Of a DNA stretch of 19,020 nucleotides, positions 12,536 through 19,020 are shown one piece after another. Position 1 is the first letter of the stretch. Each line of letters starts with the position of its first letter. The position numbers and the translations under genes were made by a program. Below the pieces are notes generated by a model. The model searched no databases. It saw nothing but the letters and a program-made list of their open reading frames with translations, and was not told where the DNA came from. Location: contig DASZPL010000083.1 in the NCBI GenBank assembly GCA_035550315.1, positions 1-19,020 on the forward strand. The letters are read 5' to 3'. The DNA is from DASZPL01 sp035550315 (GTDB lineage Bacteria; Actinomycetota; Actinomycetes; JAFAQI01).

Positions 12536-13504
12536 TTACGGCACGAGCAGGACGCGGCCGAACGCCTGCCGGCTCTCGATGTAGCGGTGGGCGTCGGCTG
12601 CCTCGGCCAGGGGGAACGTGCGGTCGATGACGACCTTGAGGTCGCCGGTGGCGACGGCCTCGATCTGGGCCGCGACCATGGCGTGGGCGCGGGTGCCGAG
12701 GAATAGCTCGGCACCGAGGAAGTAGCCGATCAGCGCCTGGTTGTTCGGTCGCAGCGTCGAAATGTCGAGGCCATCGCGCACCGTCCGGCTGGCGTCGCCG
12801 ACGGTGATGCAGCGACCCCGGTACGCCAGCGCCGCCAGGCTGCGCGGCAGGTTGGAGCCGCCGACCGAGTCGATGATGACGTCGGCGCCGCGGCCGTCGG
12901 TGAGCCGGCGGCACTCGGCGACGAAGTCGTGCTCGACGTAGTTGATGCCGGCGTCGAGCCCGAGCGGTTCGAGCCGGGCGAGCCGGTCGTCGCTCGACGC
13001 GGTGGCCAGCACGCGGGCACCGGCCTGCTTGGCCATCTGGATGGCGGCCGTCCCGACACCGCCGGCGCCGGCGTGGACGAGCACGGTCTCGCCCGGCTGC
13101 AACCGCCCGAACTCGAACAGGCAGTCGTGCGCCGTCCCGAACGGCACCGGGATGCACGCCGCCTCGTTGGTCGCGAGCCCGTCGGGGAGCTGCCAGGCGA
13201 AGCCCTGCCCGACAACCCGCTGCTCGGCGTGCGAACCGTTCAGCCCGACCGTGACCACCCGGTCACCCGCCGCAAAGCCCGTGACGCCGTTGCCACAGCG
13301 GAGGACGGTGCCCGCCGCCTGGTAACCCACGATGTGCGGTACGGCGGTCATCTCACCGCCGAGCCGGTTGAGGGTGTCACCGCCCTCGATGCTCACGGCC
13401 TCGACCGCGACCAAAAGCTCGCCCGGACCGGGCTCAGGATCGGGGACGTCTTCGTAGCGGAACACGTCGGGCGATCCGGTCTCGTAGTACACGGCAGCCT
13501 TCAT
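12536..13504 (-). CDS. NADPH:quinone oxidoreductase-like MDR family dehydrogenase
   Basis: This 322-residue medium-chain dehydrogenase/reductase lacks the zinc ligands of alcohol dehydrogenases. The GroES-like N-terminal domain includes VEAVSIEGGDTLNRLGG and VGYQAAGTV. The Rossmann domain has VLVHAGAGGVGTAAIQMAKQAGARVLATASS at about 140-170 and DVIIDSVGG further on. Members reduce quinones or enones with NADPH. The ATG at 13504 has GGAGGGG upstream. It converges on the small gene at 12212 with a 30-bp gap that holds a weak hairpin (TGCCGT/ACGGCA, 12521-12543). Confidence 0.9.
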   Translation of the reverse strand: MKAAVYYETGSPDVFRYEDVPDPEPGPGELLVAVEAVSIEGGDTLNRLGGEMTAVPHIVGYQAAGTVLRCGNGVTGFAAGDRVVTVGLNGSHAEQRVVGQGFAWQLPDGLATNEAACIPVPFGTAHDCLFEFGRLQPGETVLVHAGAGGVGTAAIQMAKQAGARVLATASSDDRLARLEPLGLDAGINYVEHDFVAECRRLTDGRGADVIIDSVGGSNLPRSLAALAYRGRCITVGDASRTVRDGLDISTLRPNNQALIGYFLGAELFLGTRAHAMVAAQIEAVATGDLKVVIDRTFPLAEAADAHRYIESRQAFGRVLLVP

Positions 13505-13574
13505 CGCGCGGCCGCTCCCCTCCGCTGACGGTGCGAATGCTCACCCTACGCATCGCGGAGGCGCGGACCGATCG

Positions 13575-14018
13575 CTAGGCAGTGCCGCTGCGGACCTGCT
13601 TCGCCACCATCCGCCTGGCAAGCGTTGCGAGGAGCTCGTGCGCGGTGCGCAACAAGTTGTCGGGCGGCCACGGCGTGGGACCCCAGCGGATCGGCCGGAG
13701 GCCGAGCTCACTGCGGCTCGTCGACCAGGGAGCGAGCTCCAGTGTTGCCTTCATCGACCGGCTGCCGTGCCGGAGGGTGAGCAGCCCGAGGTGGGTGTCA
13801 TTCGCCTGCCAGCGGCTCGGCGCCGGCCACGGATCGAGGGGTGACCGGGTGCTGGGCCGCAGGGTCGACGGTGTCCCGCACAGTGACCACGACCCGTGGG
13901 ACTGCGCGAGGGCGACCTCGGGAAGCGCTCGGAAGGCGAGTCGAGCGGCCGGAGCCGGCAGGTCGATCACGCGGCTGACGTAGTAGGTGCGGATCTCATC
14001 ACTGGCTGATCTCGTCAT
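13575..14018 (-). CDS. Hypothetical protein
   Basis: The 147-residue frame has actinobacterial codon character and an AAGG about 10 nt before the ATG. It starts TYYVSRVIDLPAPAARLAFRALPE and has a beta-rich middle (THLGLLTLRHGSRSMKATLELAPWS) and a helical C-terminus. There is no signal peptide or membrane segment. The opening slightly recalls START/SRPBCC-like proteins, but I do not recognise a family. It is on the same strand as the quinone oxidoreductase 70 bp downstream. Confidence 0.6.
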   Translation of the reverse strand: MTRSASDEIRTYYVSRVIDLPAPAARLAFRALPEVALAQSHGSWSLCGTPSTLRPSTRSPLDPWPAPSRWQANDTHLGLLTLRHGSRSMKATLELAPWSTSRSELGLRPIRWGPTPWPPDNLLRTAHELLATLARRMVAKQVRSGTA

Positions 14019-14099
14019 GGCTCAAAGCCTTGCCGGTACATGGAAACGCGAGATTGCGGCCCGATGACGATCGTTATGACGACCGCGTGATACTTGTCA

Positions 14100-14813
14100 C
14101 TACGCCGCCTGGCGACGTCGTGCCAGTGCCGAGCGCATCAACCGCGGCTCGTCACAGATCACGCCCGCGACCGGCAGCTCGAGCAGCCGCTCGGCCTCGG
14201 TGAGGGTGCGAACCGTCCAGGCCACGACGCGGAGTCCGGCCGAGGCTGACAGCGAATCGGCTTGCTCGGTGAGCCGCGCGACGTGCGGGTGAATCTCCGT
14301 GCACCTCAGCGCCCGTGCGGCAAGCACCGCATCGTGGATGGCGACGGCGCGGCCCGTGACCAGCGCCGTGTTGCGATTCGGCGCGACCCGATGCACTTCG
14401 GCGAGCAGCCGTGGGTCGAATGACGAGATCACCGCGTTCGGATAATCGCCGAGCGCGGCGAGCGCCGCGGCGACTACGACTGGCGCCGGGTGCGAGCTCG
14501 GCTTCAGCTCGGCGATCAGCAGTCGGCGCGCGGCGCTCACCATTGTCGCGATCTGCGCGAGCGGCGGTGCGCTTCGGACGCCGGCTACCCGCACCTCCGC
14601 GACAGCCTCGGAGCGGGAGCGCTCGACGAAGAGAGGTACGCCGGCCACGCGCCACAGCGTCGGGTCGTGACAGCAGACCGCGATGCCGTCGAGCGTGACC
14701 CGGACGTCAACCTCCACGCCGGTTGCGCGGGTCCGCAACGCCTCGACAACCGCCCGGGTCGAGTTCTCGACGTGGCCGCGTCCGACGCAGCCGCGATGGC
14801 CGATGACCTCCAT
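14100..14813 (-). CDS. Glycerophosphodiester phosphodiesterase family protein
   Basis: The 237-residue TIM-barrel enzyme would hydrolyse glycerophosphodiesters to glycerol-3-phosphate and an alcohol. The catalytic and metal-binding set is visible: H6-R7 (IGHRG), E16-N17 (VENS), E34 and D36 (GVEVDVRVT), and H49 (CCHDPTLW). AELKPS and VAWTVRT complete the barrel. No signal peptide is present, so it is predicted to be cytoplasmic. The start ATG at 14813 begins right at the first strand, as is common in short bacterial members. The neighbours show no obvious pathway link. Confidence 0.9.
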   Translation of the reverse strand: MEVIGHRGCVGRGHVENSTRAVVEALRTRATGVEVDVRVTLDGIAVCCHDPTLWRVAGVPLFVERSRSEAVAEVRVAGVRSAPPLAQIATMVSAARRLLIAELKPSSHPAPVVVAAALAALGDYPNAVISSFDPRLLAEVHRVAPNRNTALVTGRAVAIHDAVLAARALRCTEIHPHVARLTEQADSLSASAGLRVVAWTVRTLTEAERLLELPVAGVICDEPRLMRSALARRRQAA

Positions 14814-14926
14814 GGCACCGACGGTGGACGTGACGGTCGGCCTGCAGGCAACGACCAGATGACGTGTTGTTGCACAGCCGCTGACGATTCCGAGCCGCCG
14901 CGGCGGCCAGTCCTTGCGCGGCGGTC

Positions 14927-16438
14927 CTAGTAGGAGATGACCAGGTCGGACACGAGCGGGTTGTGGTCCGACGGGATGACGCCGACGAACCGGCCGTGCT
15001 GCAGGTTCAGCATCAGCCGCCAGGACTTCACGGCGACACCCGGACTGGCGAAGATGTGGTCGAGGTAGATCCCGGCGGCCGGCGGCTTGCGGAAGTAACC
15101 GTTCGCGCTGTTGAACCGGCTGTTCTTGTGGCTCTGCGCCACGTTGAAGGCATCCGCCACGTCGGCCTTGCGCATCTCGATGCCCGGGCCGTCGACGGCA
15201 TGGTTCTGCGGCGCGGAGTTGAAGTCGCCGCCGTACACGACCGGAAGGTTGCCGTGCGCCGCGGCATAGCCGCGGGCGTCCTGGATCAACAGCGCGGTCT
15301 GCCGTTTGCGCAACCGGTCGGCGGACTTGTGGTTGCCGACGGCGACGTGGACCGCGACGACGAGCAGCCGCGCTCCCGTGGTGCGGTTCTGCAGGATCTG
15401 GTACGCCGCCTCATGCGTCGAGCCGTTTCCGGGGAAGGTCCAGTGACCGCCGTCGCCGACGGCGCGATAGGCCGACGTCTTGTACAGCAGGTACTGCCCG
15501 GTGCGGTGGCAGCAGCCCGGCTCGCCCGGCGACACCTCCGTGTGCGCCAGCGAGTAGCTGCCGCCCAGTGCCGACACCACCGAGTCGACCTGCCGCGGCC
15601 CGCCGGTCGCGCCGACCCAGTCGCCGCCCTCTTCGACGGCCGCGACGTCCGGCGATGCCTGCCGGAACCATTGGACGACGCCCTTCAGCCGCTCGGACCA
15701 GGGCGCGATGGTGGTGCCGTCTTCCTTCGTGCCGTCGCGGCTGAGGTCCATCAGGTTGTAGGTCATCATCCGCAGCGACTGCTCGCTGGAGACCACGGTC
15801 GTGTGCGCGACGTTCGACCACTTGCCGTGGCTCGGCCCGCTGTGCGACCGCACCCGGAAGTAGTAGGTCTGCCCGCGAGCCAGACCGTACGGCGTGAACT
15901 GCCGCGCGATCGCGCGGATCTGGTAGGTCCGCCGTCCTGCGGTGAACGTTGGGTTCGTGGCCTGGAGCACCGTCAGGTGCGGCACCTGCTCGCCGTGCCA
16001 AGTCAGGTACGTGCCGGTGGCGCTGCTGTGCGCGACCAGCTTCGTCGGGCTCGGCGGCATCAGCTCGGCCGAGCCGATGGTGGCGGAGAACCGTCGCTTG
16101 GAGCCGTTGATCGCGGCGATGCGGAAGTAGTAGGGCGCGGTCGCGTACGGCAGGCCCGTCACCGTGATCCGCGGCTTCCGCGACGACTTCGCCGCGACCG
16201 CGGCGGAGGCCGCCCGCACGACCGCAAGGTCCCGCTGCTTGCGCCCGACGTACAGCCGGTAGCGCTTCGCATGCGCGGCCGGCTTCACGGCAGCGGTGAT
16301 CGACGTCTTGGTGACGGCGACCAGGTGCAGGTGCTTCGGCTGGTCCGGTGTCTTGGCACTGGCGCTCGCACTGACCGGAGCGAGCAGGATCGCACCAAAG
16401 GTGATTGCAGCGGCTGGGAGTGTGATGATGCGTCGCAT
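14927..16438 (-). CDS. Secreted FN3 and endonuclease/exonuclease/phosphatase family protein
   Basis: The protein has 503 residues, with a signal peptide at about 1-28 (ITLPAAAITFGAILLAPVSASASA). Two fibronectin type III-like regions follow at about 33-125 and 130-222 (YRLYVGRK, YYFRIAAING; YYFRVRSHSGPSHGKWSN). The C-terminal DNase I-like domain begins at about 228 (LRMMTYNLMDLS) and keeps VAAVEEG (metal-binding Glu), VYGGDFNS, YLDHIFAS and the terminal SDHNPLVSD. It is probably an extracellular nuclease or phosphodiesterase; the substrate is unknown. The ATG at 16438 has no strong ribosome binding site. It diverges from the acyl-CoA synthetase with only 56 bp between start codons. Confidence 0.88.
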   Translation of the reverse strand: MRRIITLPAAAITFGAILLAPVSASASAKTPDQPKHLHLVAVTKTSITAAVKPAAHAKRYRLYVGRKQRDLAVVRAASAAVAAKSSRKPRITVTGLPYATAPYYFRIAAINGSKRRFSATIGSAELMPPSPTKLVAHSSATGTYLTWHGEQVPHLTVLQATNPTFTAGRRTYQIRAIARQFTPYGLARGQTYYFRVRSHSGPSHGKWSNVAHTTVVSSEQSLRMMTYNLMDLSRDGTKEDGTTIAPWSERLKGVVQWFRQASPDVAAVEEGGDWVGATGGPRQVDSVVSALGGSYSLAHTEVSPGEPGCCHRTGQYLLYKTSAYRAVGDGGHWTFPGNGSTHEAAYQILQNRTTGARLLVVAVHVAVGNHKSADRLRKRQTALLIQDARGYAAAHGNLPVVYGGDFNSAPQNHAVDGPGIEMRKADVADAFNVAQSHKNSRFNSANGYFRKPPAAGIYLDHIFASPGVAVKSWRLMLNLQHGRFVGVIPSDHNPLVSDLVISY

Positions 16439-16494
16439 TGCGACGTCGACTCTATGTCGACCGCGACGGCGACGTGACCGAAAGCGAGGGATCG

Positions 16495-18027
16495 ATGGCG
16501 ACCGAGCCGGCTGTGCGGTGTGCTGACGTCGAACGCAACTACGCCGAGTTCAACGCGCGCGCTGCCGCAGCAGCCGCCGGCCTGGCCGAGTTCGGCGTTG
16601 GAGCCGGTGACCGCGTCGCGATCGTCCTGCGCAACAGCGTCGAGTTCCTCGAACTGTCGGTCGCGGCCGGCCTGGCCGGCGCCGGCCCGGTGCCGATCAA
16701 CTGGCACTGGAGCGGCGACGACCTGCGCTACGTGCTCTCGGACAGCGGCAGCCGCGTGGTGTTCGCCCACTCCGACTTCGTGCCGACGGTGATGGAGCTT
16801 GCGCCCGTCGGCGTCGAGGTGATCGAGGTCCCGATGACGGATGCGTTGCGGCAGGCCGCCGGCGCGCCGCCGACGCCGACCGGGACGGCGCCGCGTGAGT
16901 TGGAGTCGTGGCTTGCCGAGGACCGCGCGCCGCTGCAGCCCGGTGAGGGGCTGCCGGCCGGCATCATCTACACCTCGGGCACCACCGGCTATCCCAAGGG
17001 GATCGTGCGGGAGGCCTCGGACCCCGAGAAGACGCTGTCGATGGTGATGAAGTTCGTCGAGCGCTTCGGCCTGCGTCCCGGCGGCTCGACCTTGGTGCCC
17101 GCGCCGATGTATCACAGCGCGCCGAACGCCGTCTCCGCGCTGGCGGTGCGGCTCGGGATGGACGTCACCGTCATGCCGCGCTTCGACCCGGAGGAGATGT
17201 TGGCGCTGATCGAGCGCTACCGGATCGAACAGGTGCAGGTGGTGCCGACGATGATGATCCGGCTGCTGCGCCTCCCCGAAGCGGTGCGCAACCGCTACGA
17301 CCTCTCGAGCCTGAAGCGGCTGGTGCACGCCGCCGCCCCCTGCCCGGTCGACGTGAAGCGGCAGACGATCGAGTGGCTCGGCCCGATCGTGCACGAGTAC
17401 TACGGCGGGACCGAGACCGGTCCGGTGACCTGGTGCGACTCGGAGGAGTGGCTGGCGCACCCGGGGACCGTCGGCGCGGCGATCGACGGTGCGATCCTGC
17501 GGATCGTCGGCGCGGACGGTGAGGAGCTGCCGGTCGGTAGCGACGGCACGGTCTACGCCAAGCCGCCGACGTACTGGCCGAACTTCACCTACCTAGGTGA
17601 CGACAAGAAGCGGCAGGCGATGGAGCGGGAGGGGTACCTCACCGTCGGTGACGTCGGGCACGTCGACGGCGACGGCTACCTCTACCTGAGCGACCGCGCG
17701 AACGACATGGTGATCTCCGGTGGCGTCAACATCTACCCGGCCGAGATCGAGGCGGTGCTGACCAGCCTGCCCGGCGTTCATGACAGCGCCGTGTTCGGCA
17801 TCCCGGACGAGGAGTACGGCGAGGCCCTCGCGGCTCACATCGAGCTGGAGCCGTCCGCGCAGCTGACCGAGGACGACGTCCGCAAGCACGTCCGGCAGCA
17901 CCTGGCCGGTTACAAGGTGCCGAAGGTCGTCGTGTTCGCCGATGAACTGCCGCGCGAGGACACCGGCAAGCTGTTCAAGCGGCGCCTGCGCGAGCCCTAC
18001 TGGGCCGGCACCGGCCGCAACATCTGA
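16495..18027 (+). CDS. Acyl-CoA synthetase (AMP-binding, ANL superfamily)
   Basis: The 510-residue enzyme would activate a carboxylic acid to its CoA thioester via an acyl-adenylate. Visible motifs are the P-loop YTSGTTGYPKG (about 158-168), EYYGGTETGP (about 301-310), the hinge region YLYLSDRANDMVISGGVNIYPAEIE (about 395-420), and the C-terminal catalytic lysine in DTGKLFKRRL (about 489). The ATG at 16495 is preferred, with GCGAGGG upstream; the same frame extends to a TTG at 16438, which would overlap the divergent start. It resembles fatty acid CoA ligases of the FadD type; chain length specificity is not readable. Confidence 0.92.
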   Translation: MATEPAVRCADVERNYAEFNARAAAAAAGLAEFGVGAGDRVAIVLRNSVEFLELSVAAGLAGAGPVPINWHWSGDDLRYVLSDSGSRVVFAHSDFVPTVMELAPVGVEVIEVPMTDALRQAAGAPPTPTGTAPRELESWLAEDRAPLQPGEGLPAGIIYTSGTTGYPKGIVREASDPEKTLSMVMKFVERFGLRPGGSTLVPAPMYHSAPNAVSALAVRLGMDVTVMPRFDPEEMLALIERYRIEQVQVVPTMMIRLLRLPEAVRNRYDLSSLKRLVHAAAPCPVDVKRQTIEWLGPIVHEYYGGTETGPVTWCDSEEWLAHPGTVGAAIDGAILRIVGADGEELPVGSDGTVYAKPPTYWPNFTYLGDDKKRQAMEREGYLTVGDVGHVDGDGYLYLSDRANDMVISGGVNIYPAEIEAVLTSLPGVHDSAVFGIPDEEYGEALAAHIELEPSAQLTEDDVRKHVRQHLAGYKVPKVVVFADELPREDTGKLFKRRLREPYWAGTGRNI

Positions 18028-18147
18028 GCCTTCTCGCGCCGGACGTTTCGTCCGATTTGAGGGTTCGGCTGCGGGGCCGATTCTCGACTCGGCATGCTGG
18101 GCGATCCCAGGCCGCATCCGGCGGCCGTGCGCAGGGGGGACGGTTTG

Positions 18148-18810
18148 ATGACGACCGCAAATCAGGCACAGCTCGACGTGACCGACATGGTGGCGGTCCA
18201 CCGAGTTTTCCGGGACGTGTTCGGGGCCGCACCGGCACTGGTCGGCGGGGTCACCGATGGGGATGCGGACCGGCGCGCCCTGATCGCGAACTTCTACGAC
18301 AACATCTTGAAGTTCCTGCACGTGCACCACGCCGGTGAGGACGAGCTCGTCTTCCCGTTGCTCCGCGAGCGCTGCGCGGCGCAGCGCGACCTGGTCGACC
18401 GGGTCGCCGGTCAGCATCGGGATGTCGACGACCTGCTGGCCACTGCCGAGCGCGGAGTCGCTGGCTGGGCCGGCGGTGGACCGACCACGGCTGCCGAGGC
18501 GAGTACCGCGTTGGTGGCCCTGGGCGCGAAGCTCACCGAGCATCTCGACGCCGAGGAGCAGGAACTGCTGCCGCTGTGCGCTGCGAATCTCAGCGAGGCG
18601 GAGTGGGGCGCGCTCCCCGGCCACGGCATGCAGCACTTCGAGGGCGACAAGATCTGGCTGATCCTCGGCCTGATCCGGCAGCGGTTCACTCAGGAGCAGC
18701 GCGACCACATGCTGGCGCACATGCCGCCGCCGGCGGTCGAGATGTGGACCGGCTTCGGTGAGAACGCTTTCAACGAGTTGATCGCTGAGGTCGGCCCGCC
18801 GCTGTCCTGA
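18148..18810 (+). CDS. Hemerythrin HHE domain protein
   Basis: This 220-residue protein has an N-terminal four-helix hemerythrin-like domain with candidate di-iron ligands: His in VAVHRVFR, His and Glu in HVHHAGEDELVFPLL, His in GQHRDVDDLL, and His/Glu in EHLDAEEQELLPL. A helical C-terminal part follows (HGMQHFEGDKIWLILGLIRQRF, then MLAHMPPPAVEMWTGFGENAF). Such proteins bind oxygen, iron or nitric oxide, or sense redox state. The ATG at 18148 has CAGGGGGGA upstream and is preferred over one at 18094. It stands alone after the acyl-CoA synthetase, 120 bp away. Confidence 0.88.
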   Translation: MTTANQAQLDVTDMVAVHRVFRDVFGAAPALVGGVTDGDADRRALIANFYDNILKFLHVHHAGEDELVFPLLRERCAAQRDLVDRVAGQHRDVDDLLATAERGVAGWAGGGPTTAAEASTALVALGAKLTEHLDAEEQELLPLCAANLSEAEWGALPGHGMQHFEGDKIWLILGLIRQRFTQEQRDHMLAHMPPPAVEMWTGFGENAFNELIAEVGPPLS

Positions 18811-18913
18811 CCAATGGCCGGTCATCCCGGTTTCATCCGTGATGTCCGGACTTGGTCACGGCCGATTTTGCGGTTCGTCCCCGCACGGGTCGGCCGAGTG
18901 ACACCGTGTCGCA

Positions 18914-19020
18914 GTGCCGGCATGGCCGCGAAGGTTTGGGGCACTTGCCGTGGGGGCGGCGGTGGCGGCCATCGCCGGCACCTCGATCGTGCCGGCAACA
19001 CCGCCTGCCACCGCGGCCGT
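18914..19020 (+). CDS. N-terminus of a putative secreted protein, cut by right edge
   Basis: A frame from the GTG at 18914 is open to the right edge and encodes a convincing signal peptide: WPRRFGALAVGAAVAAIAG followed by a Pro/Ala/Thr-rich stretch (TPPATAA). No good ribosome binding site is visible, and only 35 residues are available, so the start and the gene are tentative. Confidence 0.45.
   Translation, partial: MPAWPRRFGALAVGAAVAAIAGTSIVPATPPATAA

Noticed and set aside
14963..16477. Plus-strand frame of 504 residues opposite the FN3-nuclease gene
   Set aside because: Although long, it is Arg/Val/Asp-rich with no domain, while the minus strand has a signal peptide and conserved catalytic motifs.
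17593..18825. Minus-strand frame of 410 residues across the acyl-CoA synthetase and hemerythrin genes
   Set aside because: It spans two genes with clear domains on the plus strand and shows none itself.
1..19020. CRISPR arrays, rRNA genes, insertion sequences
   Set aside because: No regularly spaced repeats, no rRNA-like stretch and no transposase motif found on either strand.

Overview
The window is high-GC DNA with dense, overlapping genes, GTG starts, several ECF sigma/anti-sigma pairs and lipobox signal peptides. This points to an actinobacterium. The gene order around sigK matches the sigK neighbourhood of Mycobacterium tuberculosis (Rv0444c-Rv0449c: RskA, SigK, DUF1295, UfaA1, DUF1365, FAD oxidoreductase), except that here sigK-rskA and the four enzyme genes diverge from a shared promoter region. 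I cannot name the species.

Layout. Positions 1-1448 are the right end of an integrated element. A tyrosine recombinase gene runs off the left edge, followed by an arm-like repeat region and a 3' piece of a tRNA-Met that marks the attachment site. Positions 1479-1833 hold no convincing gene. Positions 1834-9700 form the core: rskA and sigK on the minus strand; a four-gene, translationally coupled lipid-modification operon on the plus strand (FAD oxidoreductase, DUF1365, cyclopropane-type fatty acid methyltransferase, DUF1295); then, on the minus strand, a cupredoxin lipoprotein, a lipoprotein with a duplicated four-histidine domain, and a four-helix membrane protein. A small secreted two-cysteine protein follows on the plus strand at 9741.

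The main discovery is a promoter motif read directly from the sequence: G[TC]GATCC, exactly 15 nt, then [CG]CGAA[TC]. It occurs five times in front of genes of this block. Two occurrences are back-to-back pairs arranged as near-perfect mirror images, at 3188-3263 and 9642-9697. In the first pair the start codons of sigK (3182) and of the FAD gene (3269) lie symmetrically, each 7 nt past its -10 box, which implies leaderless messages. The motif ties sigK-rskA, the lipid operon, the membrane protein, the duplicated lipoprotein and the small secreted protein into one candidate SigK regulon. The cupredoxin may join by read-through. My inference is an envelope system that couples membrane fatty acid modification to extracytoplasmic metal (probably copper) or redox handling.

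The rest is more ordinary: a winged-helix methyltransferase broken by a one-base frameshift (10080-11146); a second ECF sigma with a small soluble zinc-finger anti-sigma (11240-12132); a dimeric alpha-beta barrel-like small protein; an MDR quinone oxidoreductase; a hypothetical protein; a glycerophosphodiester phosphodiesterase; a secreted FN3 plus endonuclease/exonuclease/phosphatase protein; an acyl-CoA synthetase; a hemerythrin-domain protein; and the start of a secreted protein cut by the right edge.
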